A stretch of 64,000 nt of DNA from Desulfobacter postgatei 2ac9 (GTDB taxonomy: Bacteria; Desulfobacterota; Desulfobacteria; Desulfobacterales; Desulfobacteraceae). Where the stretch lies: positions 1,476,202 to 1,540,201 of the forward strand of contig NZ_CM001488.1 of assembly GCF_000233695.2 (NCBI RefSeq), given 5' to 3'. Shown piece after piece: positions 17,949-27,839 of the stretch (position 1 is the first letter of the stretch; each line of letters starts with the position of its first letter). The notes below the pieces were generated by a model. That model saw only the letters and a list, made by a program, of their open reading frames with translations. It had not been told where the DNA came from and ran no database searches. The translations under genes were made by a program, and so were the position numbers.

Positions 17949-20135
17949 TCATCCGGGCATCACCTCAACAGCGGTAAGATATCTGCCAAGGCCCAGAAGG
18001 AGAATGCCGCGGTGTTGAAGATCCATGGATTGTCCCTGGACATTCGGGTTCGGCAGCCTGTTGTTTTCCACCGCGTCCACGGCAAGCACGGCTGCAACAG
18101 CCGGGGCCGTAGCAAACTGCCCGGTAAGGCTACGGTAATCCAGAATTGGCAAGGACGATGAAAACGCATTGGTCAAGGCTTCGGCCAGGTCCTTTCGCCG
18201 GGCCGCACAGGTCCGGGGGATGCCTGCCATGACGGCACCATACCTGTCATTAAAATCCGGCAGTTCCCGGATAAGGCCTGTCAGGGAATCCTTGGGCCCA
18301 AGACGGTCGTCATATTTCATGAAAAGCCGGGGGGTCAGGGTGGTTTTGCCGGGAACCGCTCCGGGGGCCAGCACCAGGGCGCCGCCGCCGTCTGCCGCCC
18401 TCTCCCCGGGGATCACAGACATGTCAAATTTGAAAGACAGGTCCGGATGGTGTTCATCGCCGCCCATGACCATCATCGGGGCATGGTCTTTTTGACCCAG
18501 AATCCCGGCTGTCCAAAGGGCCTGTTCAAAGGAGGTATCCCCGCCCGTGGTGGTGATGTTGGCCCCTTTTGCACCAAGTTCCATGGCCACATGGCCCAGG
18601 GCTGCGTTATGGACCGACCCCACAAAATCAATGGGGCTGGAGGACTTTTCATTGCCTGCAAAAAGCCGTGAAAGAAAGTCCCAGGTTTCCGACAGCGATC
18701 CCCAGCCGGTTCCGCCGATAATGGATGCCGGGGATATGCCGGGGGGCGCATCTTTTCCGGCCAGGACCGCCAGGGCCAGCATCAGGCGGGAGAATCGTTT
18801 CATCCGCCGCACTTTTTTCAAAGAGAGCAGGTCTGTCAGGGTTGAGTCCGTGATCATTCCTGCCAAAGAGTGTCCCTTGTAAAATGCCTCCAGGCTGTCA
18901 GCCGTGGTGCCCGCACCGGTTACACAGGCAGAACCCAGAACCGACATGGGACCCATTGTCGGTTTTTGAACCCTTGTTGCATCCCGGGAGCAGGTTCCGG
19001 CTCTCCGGTTTTCTGCTTTTGAGATCACAATGGCTGCATTATTCCCGCCAAATCCAAATGTGTTTGACAATACCCTGTGAACGGGCTGTTGGATGGGGTT
19101 GGGTACCGGAATGAAATTCAGTTCAGGATCCGGCGCACTGAATCCGGTATTGCCGGGGATGAAACCTTTGGATACGGCCATAGCACAGATGACCGCTTCG
19201 ATGGCTCCGGCTGCGGCCATGGGGTGGCCTGTGGCGCCTTTGACCGATGATGCCGCAGGTCTGTTTTTGTTAAAAAGCCGGTTCACGGCCAGGGCTTCCG
19301 CCCTGTCATTGGCCTCGGTACCTGTGCCGTGAAGGCTGATATAATCTATCTGCTCGGGGGTGATGCCGGCGTCATCCATGGCTTTTACCATGGCATCAAA
19401 CGCGCCGTTACCCTCGGGGTGCGGGGATGAGGCGTGGTATGCATCACAGGACAGGCCGCCCCCGGACAGTTCCGCCACCGGATTTTCAGGCCTTTGGGAT
19501 ACAAGGAGCAGCAGGCCTGCACCTTCGGCAACGCTCATGCCGGAACGATTTTTGTCAAAGGGGCGGGCCCCGGCGGGATCAACCACCTGCAGGGACTGAA
19601 ACCCAAAACAGGTCATCCGGCACAGGGCGTCCGCTCCCCCGGCCAGGACGGTTTTGGCCCGGCCCGAACGGATCATCTCCAAGGCGATTGCCAGGGCCGT
19701 ATTTCCCGAAGAACAGGCTGTGGACACGGTGATGGCAGGGCCGGTACAGCCCATCAGGTCGGCGATATCTTCGGCAACCGTGCCCAGTCCGTGGTGCCGG
19801 AAGCGTTCGGGATCGGTCTCTTTTTCCTTGAGCAGGGATTCACAGGTCAGCATCCCCCCGGTGGTGCCCCCTAAAACAACGGCATCCGGGACCCGGCTGC
19901 ATTGCGCCATGATCTGTTCGGCAGCTATCCGGGCAAGTTCGTGGGTTCTGGGAAGCGTGTGTTTGATTGTTCCCGGAACCACGCCCACCTTGGGCAAATC
20001 CGGGCGGTTGAGTTGGAAAAAATCCACGCGGGCCAGTCCCGATTCACCCTGTTTAAGGGCCTGGCAGGTACTCTCAGTCCCTGTCCCTAAGGCGGAGATG
20101 ATTCCCATTGCCGCAATGTACGCACCGCATGTCAT
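17949..20135 (-). CDS. Ketosynthase fused to a Cys-less ketosynthase-like (chain-length-factor-like) domain
   Basis: The 728-residue protein has two halves. The first about 390 residues form a FabF-type ketosynthase with the active Cys in VSTACSSGN, the first His in LHGTGTEANDRAEA and the second in KGATGHPMAAAG, so the C-H-H triad is complete. The second half begins near MSVLGSACVTGAGTT and follows the smaller ketoacyl-synthase-like fold (GSVHNAALGHVAMELGAKG). At the position of the active Cys it reads TTTGGDTSFEQAL, with no cysteine. This pairing recalls KS-CLF heterodimers in aromatic and aryl-polyene synthases, here joined in one chain. It is the first gene of the left arm, with GGAG about 10 bases upstream of its ATG. 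Elongation with a built-in partner is the likely role. Confidence 0.85.
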   Translation of the reverse strand: MTCGAYIAAMGIISALGTGTESTCQALKQGESGLARVDFFQLNRPDLPKVGVVPGTIKHTLPRTHELARIAAEQIMAQCSRVPDAVVLGGTTGGMLTCESLLKEKETDPERFRHHGLGTVAEDIADLMGCTGPAITVSTACSSGNTALAIALEMIRSGRAKTVLAGGADALCRMTCFGFQSLQVVDPAGARPFDKNRSGMSVAEGAGLLLLVSQRPENPVAELSGGGLSCDAYHASSPHPEGNGAFDAMVKAMDDAGITPEQIDYISLHGTGTEANDRAEALAVNRLFNKNRPAASSVKGATGHPMAAAGAIEAVICAMAVSKGFIPGNTGFSAPDPELNFIPVPNPIQQPVHRVLSNTFGFGGNNAAIVISKAENRRAGTCSRDATRVQKPTMGPMSVLGSACVTGAGTTADSLEAFYKGHSLAGMITDSTLTDLLSLKKVRRMKRFSRLMLALAVLAGKDAPPGISPASIIGGTGWGSLSETWDFLSRLFAGNEKSSSPIDFVGSVHNAALGHVAMELGAKGANITTTGGDTSFEQALWTAGILGQKDHAPMMVMGGDEHHPDLSFKFDMSVIPGERAADGGGALVLAPGAVPGKTTLTPRLFMKYDDRLGPKDSLTGLIRELPDFNDRYGAVMAGIPRTCAARRKDLAEALTNAFSSSLPILDYRSLTGQFATAPAVAAVLAVDAVENNRLPNPNVQGQSMDLQHRGILLLGLGRYLTAVEVMPG

Positions 20136-20447
20136 TATTTATATCTCCGGATTTTTGAAGAATATTTTGTTTAAAATGGTTTTAAGGCAGAAAAACAACA
20201 TGCGTTAGCTCCTATCATCAAGAGGGTGATCTGCAGGTTCCGAAATATCATTTCAGGCACACCAATGGAAGCATATTGTAAAATCAGGCGTGTTTTTAAC
20301 GATAGTGTTTTTCCATTTTTCACAGCATACAAATATTGTCTCTTTTCAATTGCATAAAAAAAGAGGCTTGGAAAACCCGGACCGCAATGATAGGAATATT
20401 ATTCATTCTCTGCCTCAATAAAGGGGCCAACCTTTCAGGAGGAAAAC
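20136..20447. other. Divergent intergenic region
   Basis: This 312-base gap separates the leftward ketosynthase operon from the rightward TPR gene and must hold both promoters. I could not pick a convincing -35/-10 pair, riboswitch or palindrome. The only clear site is the ribosome site AGGAGGAAAAC just before the TPR start. Confidence 0.5.
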
Positions 20448-22724
20448 ATGAAGCGCTTGTTACCCTTTTTTTTGATTTTTTTTATCACCCTTCAAGGCTG
20501 TGCTTCCGAACAGGAAAAAGCCGACACCTTTATCCGGGAAGGAAACGCTTATTTTGAGAAGCAGGAATATGCCAAAGCTGAAATCCAGTTGAAAAATGCC
20601 CTCAAGCTGACACCGGATTCGGCCCAGGCCTACCATCTTCTGGCCCAGGCCTATCTCAAGCAGAAAAAGGTCCAGGAGGCATTTGGCACATTTTTACGGC
20701 TGGAGCAGCTGGAACCGGATAATCTTGAAACCAAACTCCAGCTGGCCTCGATTTATTTTCTGGCCAATAAACGGCCTGAGGCGGAAAAAAAAGTGGAACA
20801 GGTCCTTGCTGCTGATCCGGACAACATTACGGGGCTCTATTTGAAAGCCGGAATTCTGGGCAGCAAAAAAGCGGGACTGGAAACCCTGGAACCCATCTAT
20901 GACCGGATTCTTGCGCTGGATCCCAAACAGACCAAGGCCATGCTGCTCCTTGCAAGGATATACGAGGCCCAGGGAGAATCCGCCAGGGCCGAAGCCATCC
21001 TGAAAAGGGCCGTCCAAGCGACTCCGGATGATCTGAATATCAGTCAGGCATTATTCATGTATTACCTTGCCCACAAATCCTATGACAAAGCCCAGATCGT
21101 TTTAGAAGACCTGGTCCGCCAAAAACCTGAAGCGGTTCAACCCAGGATCATGCTGGCCACCTTTCATGCCGACCGGCAGGAAAACGACCTGGCCGAGGCA
21201 TCCTTCTTAAAGGCGGTTGAACTGGCTCCGGACAATCCTCTGCCTTATATGCTCATTGCCCGGTTCTACAATGCCAATGAGCAGCCGGACAAAGCAGAAA
21301 AATTTATCAAAAAAGCCCTGGCCGTCCATCCGGACGATGCCGGTTTGAAAACCGTGTATGCGGATTTTTATTTTCTTCACAAGGCGTACAAAAAAGCCGA
21401 GGAGATGGTTGATGAGGTATTGGCGGTACGCCCTGACTTTCCCCAGGCCAAGGTTCTTAAAGGAAAATTGCTGATAATCCGGAAACAACCGCATCAGGCA
21501 GGGCAGATTTTCCTCTCCTTGTTAAAAGATGAGCCGGATTCTGTTTTGTACAATTTCTTGATGGGATCGGTGCTGCTGGAACAGGGAAAACCAGATCAGG
21601 CCATCTCTTATCTTGCCAAAACCCTGAAAAAGAATCCCCGCCACCTCAAAGCCAGGATTATCATGGCAGATATCTATTTCAAGCAGGCAGATTATTTTCT
21701 GGCCGAGACTGAAATCAATGAGGCATTGAAACTAAGTCCCAAAAACTATAACGCCCTTTTATTGAAGGGAAATATTTACGCCGCCCGGAAAGAGATGAAA
21801 AAAGCCCGGGCTGTTTATGAGGAGCTGATTCAAACCCATCCGCAGAACCCGGCTGCCCTGTTCAGCCTGGGCAATCTTTACGTCATGGATAAACAACCGG
21901 ACAAGGCCCTGGATGCCTATGAAAAAGCTCTGGCTATCAACCCGAACCTTATGGATGTTTTTATCAACATTATCCGGTTGTACAGCACCCAAAAAGAGTA
22001 CCAGACAGCCCTTCACAGGTGTGATGCCCATCTTGACGCCATGGCAGATGCCTCCCCCGTTGTCGTGTCCATCATCCAGGGGCTCAGGGGAGACCTTTTC
22101 ATGGCCCTTGGAAATACGGATGCCGCAATAAAAGCCTTTGACCTGTCCATTCAGAACAATCCGAAATTTATTCAACCCTACTTTTCACTGGCCAAGATCT
22201 TTCATTCGGAAAAAAATGATGAAAAAGAGCTTGAGACATATAAAAATCTGTTAGCCCAGCGACCGGATCAGTCCGCTCCCCATTTCTATCTTGGGACCTT
22301 TTACGAACAAAAAGGGGAAGACGATCTGGCCCAGACACATTACAAAAAGGTTCTTGAGCTAGATCCGGAACATGTTCCGGCCCTGAACAACCTGGCCTTT
22401 TTCTTTGCCGAACGGAACAAGGAGATGAACAAGGCCCTGGATATGGCCAGGAAGGCCAAGGAACTGGGCGGAGAGATTCCGGCCATCATGGATACCCTAG
22501 GCTGGATCTACTATAAAAAAGGCGTCTATGATTCGGCCATTGAAGAGTTTTCCAGCTGCGTCGAAAAGGAGCCTGAAAATCCCGTTTTCAACTACCACCT
22601 GGGCCTGGCCTATAACAAAAAATGGGATTACATCAATGCAAAGAAATATCTGGAGAGGGCACTTGAACTGGAAAAAGACTTTAAAGGGGCAGACGAGGCC
22701 AGAAAGATTCTTGAGCAGATTTAA
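20448..22724 (+). CDS. Large TPR-repeat lipoprotein
   Basis: The 758-residue product starts with a lipoprotein signal peptide ending in LQGC, so it should be lipidated at Cys18 and sit in the inner or outer membrane facing the periplasm. The rest is a continuous array of roughly twenty tetratricopeptide repeats (for example YFEKQEYAKAEIQLKNALKL and YEKALAINPNLMDVFINI), making a solenoid for protein binding. The architecture is like the TPR lipoproteins associated with PEP-CTERM/exopolysaccharide systems, but no such partner genes are in the window. AGGAGG is well placed before the ATG. The partner is unknown. Confidence 0.85.
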   Translation: MKRLLPFFLIFFITLQGCASEQEKADTFIREGNAYFEKQEYAKAEIQLKNALKLTPDSAQAYHLLAQAYLKQKKVQEAFGTFLRLEQLEPDNLETKLQLASIYFLANKRPEAEKKVEQVLAADPDNITGLYLKAGILGSKKAGLETLEPIYDRILALDPKQTKAMLLLARIYEAQGESARAEAILKRAVQATPDDLNISQALFMYYLAHKSYDKAQIVLEDLVRQKPEAVQPRIMLATFHADRQENDLAEASFLKAVELAPDNPLPYMLIARFYNANEQPDKAEKFIKKALAVHPDDAGLKTVYADFYFLHKAYKKAEEMVDEVLAVRPDFPQAKVLKGKLLIIRKQPHQAGQIFLSLLKDEPDSVLYNFLMGSVLLEQGKPDQAISYLAKTLKKNPRHLKARIIMADIYFKQADYFLAETEINEALKLSPKNYNALLLKGNIYAARKEMKKARAVYEELIQTHPQNPAALFSLGNLYVMDKQPDKALDAYEKALAINPNLMDVFINIIRLYSTQKEYQTALHRCDAHLDAMADASPVVVSIIQGLRGDLFMALGNTDAAIKAFDLSIQNNPKFIQPYFSLAKIFHSEKNDEKELETYKNLLAQRPDQSAPHFYLGTFYEQKGEDDLAQTHYKKVLELDPEHVPALNNLAFFFAERNKEMNKALDMARKAKELGGEIPAIMDTLGWIYYKKGVYDSAIEEFSSCVEKEPENPVFNYHLGLAYNKKWDYINAKKYLERALELEKDFKGADEARKILEQI

Positions 22725-22852
22725 CAGGGCTGATTTTCTTTAGGGCTTGTTTTTTTACGACAAATTGAGTGTGAGCCCTAATTATAAATAGCGTTACTTA
22801 TAAAACCCAGTTGGGAATTTACCTTTAATGTTAATGAGAGTCTATCATCTCC

Positions 22853-24304
22853 CTAACCCTTGATGACGGCAAGCGGAATCAATCGGGCCACTTTTTTGGC
22901 GATGCCTGCGCCGTGAACCACCTCGATCACCCGGTCTACGTCTTTATAGGCGCTCGGTGCTTCTTCGGCCAGGCCGGACATGCTGCTGACCCGCACATGG
23001 ATGCCGCAAGCCTCTAATTCTTCGCGCAGTTTGGCACCCCGTACAGCTTTTTTGGCCTTGCTGCGGCTGATTACTCGCCCGGCCCCGTGGCATATCGACC
23101 CGAAGGTTTGCGTCATGGAACCTTCCGTGCCGACCAGCACCCAACTGGCGGTTCCCATTGAGCCGGGTACCAGAACCGGCTGGCCGATGTCACGGTATAT
23201 CCCGGGCAGTAGCGATGATCCGGGGCCAAAGGCGCGTGTTGCGCCTTTGCGATGAACGCATACCTTTATCCGGCGCCCGTCTACCTCGTGTTCTTCGATT
23301 CTGGCCATGTTGTGAGCGATGTCGTACACCTGGTACACGTGGTGATTTTTTACCTTTCCGGCCAATACCTGTTCAAAGCTGCGGCGGATATGATAGGTGA
23401 GCAGTTGGCGGTTGACAAAGGCATAGTTGGCGGCGGCATTCATTGCTGCCAAATAATCTTGTCCTTCCGGGCTGCTGAGGGGTGCGCAAACCAGTTCCCG
23501 GTCCGGCAAACTAAACCCGTATTGTTGAATCGTTTTTTGAAGCCGTTTGACATAATCACTGCATACCTGATGTCCAAAGCCGCGTGAGCCGGAATGGATC
23601 TGGACGGTCACCTGGTTGTGGAAGATGCCCATGCGCGTGGCGACCGGTTCGTCGAAAATCCGGTCGACCATATCTATCTCAATGAAGTGGTTGCCTGAGC
23701 CCAGGGTGCCGACCTGGTCCTGGCCTCGATTTTTGGCTCTGTCACTGACCTTGCCTGGATCGGCGCCCTCCAGGCAGCCACCCTCTTCGGTTCGTTCCAG
23801 GTCGGACTCGGTGGCATAGCCACGTTTCAAGGCCCATTTTGCGCCTTTTACGACCAAGAGATCCAGTTCACCCGGCTTAAGCTTTATATGGCCGCCTTTG
23901 CCGAGGCCGCTGGGGCAGTTGGCGTAGAGCGCCGACGCCAAATCCTCCAGATAAGGGGCTGCTTCTTCTTTTTCCAGTTGTGTTGCCAGCAGGCGCACGC
24001 CGCAGTTGATATCATAGCCCACACCGCCGGGCGAGATAATTCCATCAGGGAGTTGGGTGGCGACCACGCCGCCGATCGGGAAGCCATATCCCTGATGCAT
24101 GTCGGGCATGGCCAGTGCGTACTTGACAATTCCCGGCAGGGTGGCTGTATTGACCAGTTGTTCCAGACTTCGATCGCCCTGTATAGCCTTTTGCAGTTCC
24201 GAATCCGCGTAAAACCGGGCCGGCACGCGCATATCGGCACGAAACGACCTGGGGATTTCGTACAGGTATTTGTTGATTTGCTTAAAATCATGGCTGCTGA
24301 TCAT
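22853..24304 (-). CDS. rtcB: RNA-splicing ligase RtcB
   Basis: RtcB joins RNA 2',3'-cyclic phosphate or 3'-phosphate ends to 5'-OH ends using GTP and Mn2+. The 483-residue length is normal. Metal and nucleotide residues are visible in order: [38 protein letters not shown], and the guanylylated-His motif in [15 protein letters not shown]. Its activator archease is encoded just upstream on the same strand with a 30-base gap, so the two form an operon. No rtcR-type sigma-54 activator gene is seen nearby. Confidence 0.95.
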   Translation of the reverse strand: MISSHDFKQINKYLYEIPRSFRADMRVPARFYADSELQKAIQGDRSLEQLVNTATLPGIVKYALAMPDMHQGYGFPIGGVVATQLPDGIISPGGVGYDINCGVRLLATQLEKEEAAPYLEDLASALYANCPSGLGKGGHIKLKPGELDLLVVKGAKWALKRGYATESDLERTEEGGCLEGADPGKVSDRAKNRGQDQVGTLGSGNHFIEIDMVDRIFDEPVATRMGIFHNQVTVQIHSGSRGFGHQVCSDYVKRLQKTIQQYGFSLPDRELVCAPLSSPEGQDYLAAMNAAANYAFVNRQLLTYHIRRSFEQVLAGKVKNHHVYQVYDIAHNMARIEEHEVDGRRIKVCVHRKGATRAFGPGSSLLPGIYRDIGQPVLVPGSMGTASWVLVGTEGSMTQTFGSICHGAGRVISRSKAKKAVRGAKLREELEACGIHVRVSSMSGLAEEAPSAYKDVDRVIEVVHGAGIAKKVARLIPLAVIKG

Positions 24305-24334
24305 TTTACACCTTCTTTGTAATTTGCCGTATGA

Positions 24335-24784
24335 TTATACGTCAAACACCACAGTTGCTTCCACCCCTTTTTTTGTCTCGACAATTTTCAGGTTGTGATA
24401 GGTTACCGCCTTTATATGCTTTTTTAAGCGTGAGGCGTGACCGCCGTGCATAACAGCCTGTAAATGGGTCGGCGTGACCTTGTACAGGTCAAACCGCCGG
24501 AAGATGAGCATTTGTGTTTCAGCCCAATAGGCCAGTTCGTTTAGCCATTCTACCAGCAAACTTTCGGCATCTATGGCCGCCAATTCAAACTGTTTTTCTA
24601 TATTATCAGGAATAGAGGAAAGATCGAAGGCGATCAGGCTGTTCATGCCGCGAGCTGCATTCAGCAGTAACTCGTTCAGGTTTTGCCCCCAAACGTGAAG
24701 GGCACAGTCGGCGGTATGCTCCATTTCTTCAAATCCTGTATCATAGAAGGCATGAAAGGATTCCGGCAAAGATTTTGTCGGCAT
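24335..24784 (-). CDS. Archease, RtcB activator
   Basis: The 149-residue protein has the archease core: GFEEMEHTADCALHVWG near residue 20, a middle LLVEWLNELAYWAETQ, and a C-terminal KAVTYHNLKIVETKKG with the closing acidic VVFDV. Archease speeds RtcB guanylylation and supplies metal-binding acidic residues. It is the first gene of the two-gene unit with rtcB. The N-terminus starts with about 15 extra residues before the domain, which is not remarkable. Confidence 0.92.
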   Translation of the reverse strand: MPTKSLPESFHAFYDTGFEEMEHTADCALHVWGQNLNELLLNAARGMNSLIAFDLSSIPDNIEKQFELAAIDAESLLVEWLNELAYWAETQMLIFRRFDLYKVTPTHLQAVMHGGHASRLKKHIKAVTYHNLKIVETKKGVEATVVFDV

Positions 24785-25089
24785 TATGTTCCCTTTTTAA
24801 TAATCCGGTTGATGGTCTCCATTACACTGTCTTCTTGCCGGGCGGCCCGTAGATAGTTGTTTTATAAGCCAGTTTTCCAAAAACATCAAATTTAATTAGG
24901 GAGGTTTTCTTTGAATCCTCACGTTGGAGCGGATTATGCAGTCTGCTCCGGTTTATCGAAAAAATATCGACTGTTCATAAGGCAATGAAAAAATGACAAA
25001 GATCCTGTTGTATAGGAAATTATATTCGTGATAGTTTTTTCACTTGGCTGTTTTTGTTTGATCACTTAGTTTTTTTCATGAGGTGAATA
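24785..25089. other. Divergent intergenic region
   Basis: This 305-base gap between archease (leftward) and the methyltransferase (rightward) is AT-rich. I looked for a sigma-54 site of the rtc type on the minus strand and saw none. GAGGTG precedes the GTG start at 25090. Nothing else can be supported. Confidence 0.5.
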
Positions 25090-26190
25090 GTGGATAAAAA
25101 ATTTGATTCCGGCAAAAAAGAGGTGCTCAGGGCACGTTATGAGGCCCAGAAAATTGCCTTTGCACCTGTGGTGTTCCAAGCGGTACGCCTGCTAAGGGAT
25201 CTGAACATTCTCAAAGTTATTGAAGCGGCCGGAAAGCCCGGGCTTAAAATCGAAGCGATTGCAGAACAAACAGGCGTCTCTTGCTACGGGGTGACCATTC
25301 TCTGTGAAACCGGACTTAGCCAGGATGTTCTGGAGATCAAGGATGATTGCTATAGACTAACCAATGTCGGACATTTTCTGCTCAATGATGAATTAACCAA
25401 AGTGAACATGGATTTTATCCATGACGTCTGCTATGAGGGACTTTTTCGCTTGGATCAGGCGATTGCAACAGGGAAGCCTTCCGGATTGGAAGTGTTTGGC
25501 AAGTGGTCCACAATTTACGAAGCATTAAGTCATCTGCCTCCCAAGGTTCAAAAAAGTTGGTTTGCTTTTGACCACTTCTACAGTGACTCTGCCTTTCCCG
25601 ACGCCTTACCCTATGTATTTGACCTTAAACCGAAGTCACTTCTGGATATCGGCGCAAATACCGGAAAATTTGCCATCCAATGTGTTCGCCATAATCCGGA
25701 TGTCCATGTCACTATGATGGATTTGCCCGGGCAGCTTGCCAAAGCAAAAGAGAATATTGCGGCACAAGGTTTCGGCAATAGAATCACCGAATATCCTATT
25801 TGTGATCTGCTCGATTCCAAAGCCCCGTTTCCCGGCGGTTTTGATGCGGTATGGATGAGTCAGTTTCTGGTCTGTTTTTCCGAGGCGCAGATTTCAAGTT
25901 TGCTTGAGCGGGCAAAGGAGGCATTGGCCCCCCAAGGCAACTTGTTCATTCTGGATACATACTGGGATCGCCAAAAACATGAAATCGCTGCATATTGTCT
26001 AATCAATTCTTCACCCTATTTTACAGCCATGGCAAATGGGAACAGCCGTATGTACCGGTTTTCGCAGATAGAATCTCTCATCACAAAGGCGGGTTTTCGG
26101 ATTGAATCGGTTGATGACGGCCTTGGAATGGGCCATACCCTTATAAGATGCCGGACAAATTCAAATAGTGCCTGTCTGCCTGATTGTTGA
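25090..26190 (+). CDS. O-methyltransferase-like SAM-dependent methyltransferase
   Basis: The 366-residue protein begins at a GTG with GAGGTG upstream. An N-terminal helical, winged-helix-like dimerisation part (about residues 15-110, LKIEAIAEQTGVSCYGVTIL) precedes a class I methyltransferase core with SLLDIGANTGKFAIQC and VTMMDLPGQLAKAKENI. The layout matches acetylserotonin/hydroxyneurosporene-type O-methyltransferases. It is a single gene between archease and the cytochrome, close to the lipid cluster, and might methylate its product, but no overlap or operon ties it there. Its substrate cannot be inferred. Confidence 0.8.
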   Translation: MDKKFDSGKKEVLRARYEAQKIAFAPVVFQAVRLLRDLNILKVIEAAGKPGLKIEAIAEQTGVSCYGVTILCETGLSQDVLEIKDDCYRLTNVGHFLLNDELTKVNMDFIHDVCYEGLFRLDQAIATGKPSGLEVFGKWSTIYEALSHLPPKVQKSWFAFDHFYSDSAFPDALPYVFDLKPKSLLDIGANTGKFAIQCVRHNPDVHVTMMDLPGQLAKAKENIAAQGFGNRITEYPICDLLDSKAPFPGGFDAVWMSQFLVCFSEAQISSLLERAKEALAPQGNLFILDTYWDRQKHEIAAYCLINSSPYFTAMANGNSRMYRFSQIESLITKAGFRIESVDDGLGMGHTLIRCRTNSNSACLPDC

Positions 26191-26424
26191 TTGACTTTTT
26201 CTCTGAAGTTTGAAAAATATGGGGCGGAGTTCATAACTAGGACTTCGCTCAATTTTTTGTGTCTCCTAATTAAATTTGACGCAATCTGTTGAGATTTGAG
26301 AGACTAATCATGCGTGTTTATTTGAACGATCGTTTAGTAATTGGTCTGAGATCCTTATGTTTCGTTATGGCAAAGCCGTTTGCTATTGGTCGTTATTCAC
26401 AAAAAGAAAGGAGAAAAAGAAAAG

Positions 26425-27495
26425 ATGAAGTGCAAATTTTGTTTTATTCTGTTTTTTGTATCCTTGCTGATTCTGTTCGGTGGGCCTCTCCATGCCGAAG
26501 AACAACAGGGCTGTTTTATCTCAAGCTTACATCACACCGGTGAAGGCATGCGTTATTGGTATGAGGCCAAGGACGGTTTCATGGCGATAAGCGGCGTACC
26601 GTACAACTCCCTTGGATGTAAGAACTGTCATGTGCAAAGTTGTGATGATTGTCATCTTCAGAAAACAGAAGAAGGCCTTGTTTACTCAACCGAAATAGCC
26701 CGGTCAAGTGATACCTGTCTTAAATGCCATGCCCGGGAGGAAGCCACACGCAAATATGATGAGCTGCATGAATGCCAGGGGGCCCATGCAGCAAGCAACA
26801 TGAGCTGCATGGATTGTCATAGCAAAAAAGAGGTTCACGGAGATGGAAAAATCTACAGCAGTATGAGACAGGACGGCGCAATGGATACGGCGTGCACAAA
26901 CTGTCACACAAAAGATACGCAAGATTATCCCGCGCTTCCGGACACCAAGTCCCATACCGTTCATAAGGGCAAATTGGCATGCAACGCTTGTCATGTACAA
27001 AATTCCATGACCTGTTATAATTGTCACTTCGGTGTACTTGCCAAGACAAAATCCAAACCTAAAAGCTTTGCAATGAAAGCCAAAGACTTTTTGCTTTTAG
27101 TAAAGTACAAAGGAACAGTGACAAGCGGAACCATGCAAACCTTGGTTGGAAAAAACAACGAACCGTTTGTTTCTTACGTGCCTTATTTTACCCATTCAAT
27201 TATGAAAGAAGGGAGAAAGTGTGAGCAATGCCACGGCACGGAAGCGGTCAAAACACTTGCGTCATCCCAAACATTTACCCCGGCCGTATTTAAGGACGGC
27301 AAACTCGAATTTTACAAAGGAATCATTCCTGTTGTTCCGGATCTGTTGAATTGGCCTTTTTTGGAAAAGAAAGGGGAGCAGTGGGTGCCGTTCGAACCAA
27401 AGACAAAACCGCTTGTACAGATGGCAGTTTACGCCGAACCCTTCACGCCGGATGATTTGAAAAAATTGAAAGTTAAAATCAAATACGAAGAATAG
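26425..27495 (+). CDS. Multihaem cytochrome c (eight CxxCH, one degenerate site)
   Basis: I start at 26425 (MKCKFCFILFFVSLL), with AAAGGAG about 12 bases upstream; the frame is open 15 codons further. A Sec signal peptide ends near LHAEE, so the protein is exported and should receive haem in the periplasm. Eight CxxCH sites are readable: CKNCH, CDDCH, CLKCH, CMDCH, CTNCH, CNACH, CYNCH and CEQCH. A ninth place reads ECQGAH, with the second Cys replaced by Ala. The last 100 residues lack haem sites. It fits electron transfer in an anaerobic respirer; no partner oxidoreductase is adjacent, so the donor and acceptor are unknown. Confidence 0.9.
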   Translation: MKCKFCFILFFVSLLILFGGPLHAEEQQGCFISSLHHTGEGMRYWYEAKDGFMAISGVPYNSLGCKNCHVQSCDDCHLQKTEEGLVYSTEIARSSDTCLKCHAREEATRKYDELHECQGAHAASNMSCMDCHSKKEVHGDGKIYSSMRQDGAMDTACTNCHTKDTQDYPALPDTKSHTVHKGKLACNACHVQNSMTCYNCHFGVLAKTKSKPKSFAMKAKDFLLLVKYKGTVTSGTMQTLVGKNNEPFVSYVPYFTHSIMKEGRKCEQCHGTEAVKTLASSQTFTPAVFKDGKLEFYKGIIPVVPDLLNWPFLEKKGEQWVPFEPKTKPLVQMAVYAEPFTPDDLKKLKVKIKYEE

Positions 27496-27839
27496 CGCAT
27501 ATATTCAAAACCAATTGTTTCAGGTTCCGGTATGGGACGGCAGCGACACACGATGCTTTCTTATCCCTTTACCGGAACCCATCATCTCGGCTGATAGGAA
27601 GACACTTTTTCCCATAATCAATCGGAACATGCAGCACGCGCAAATCACCCCAAGGGCGTCCTGATTTGTCCTTGACAGTTCACAGTCTCTTATCTACCAT
27701 AGGCCTTTCATTATAGCCTTGTGTGTAAAAATAATAAGTTGCGGGTGTATAATATCTTGAAATATCTCCTGGCTGCATCTGAATTTTTGCCCTGCATTTT
27801 AATGCCCCTGGGATTTTTTGTTGCAAGGGTCAGTGACTT
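27496..27839. other. Intergenic region with a dispersed inverted repeat
   Basis: The gap before the right-arm operon holds no gene. An inverted repeat with arms ggttccggta (27523-27532) and taccggaacc (27570-27579) encloses 37 bases. It follows the cytochrome gene but has no T-run, so a terminator is doubtful. A TATAAT hexamer lies near 27748 without a well-spaced -35. It presumably contains the promoter for the AMP-ligase operon. Confidence 0.45.

Noticed and set aside
22725-22852. Possible terminator between the TPR gene and rtcB
   Set aside because: T-runs are present but no stem could be drawn with them.
27496-27839. Riboswitch or attachment site at the inverted repeat before the AMP-ligase
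   Set aside because: Arms of ten bases without T-run, conserved core or flanking repeats do not support either.
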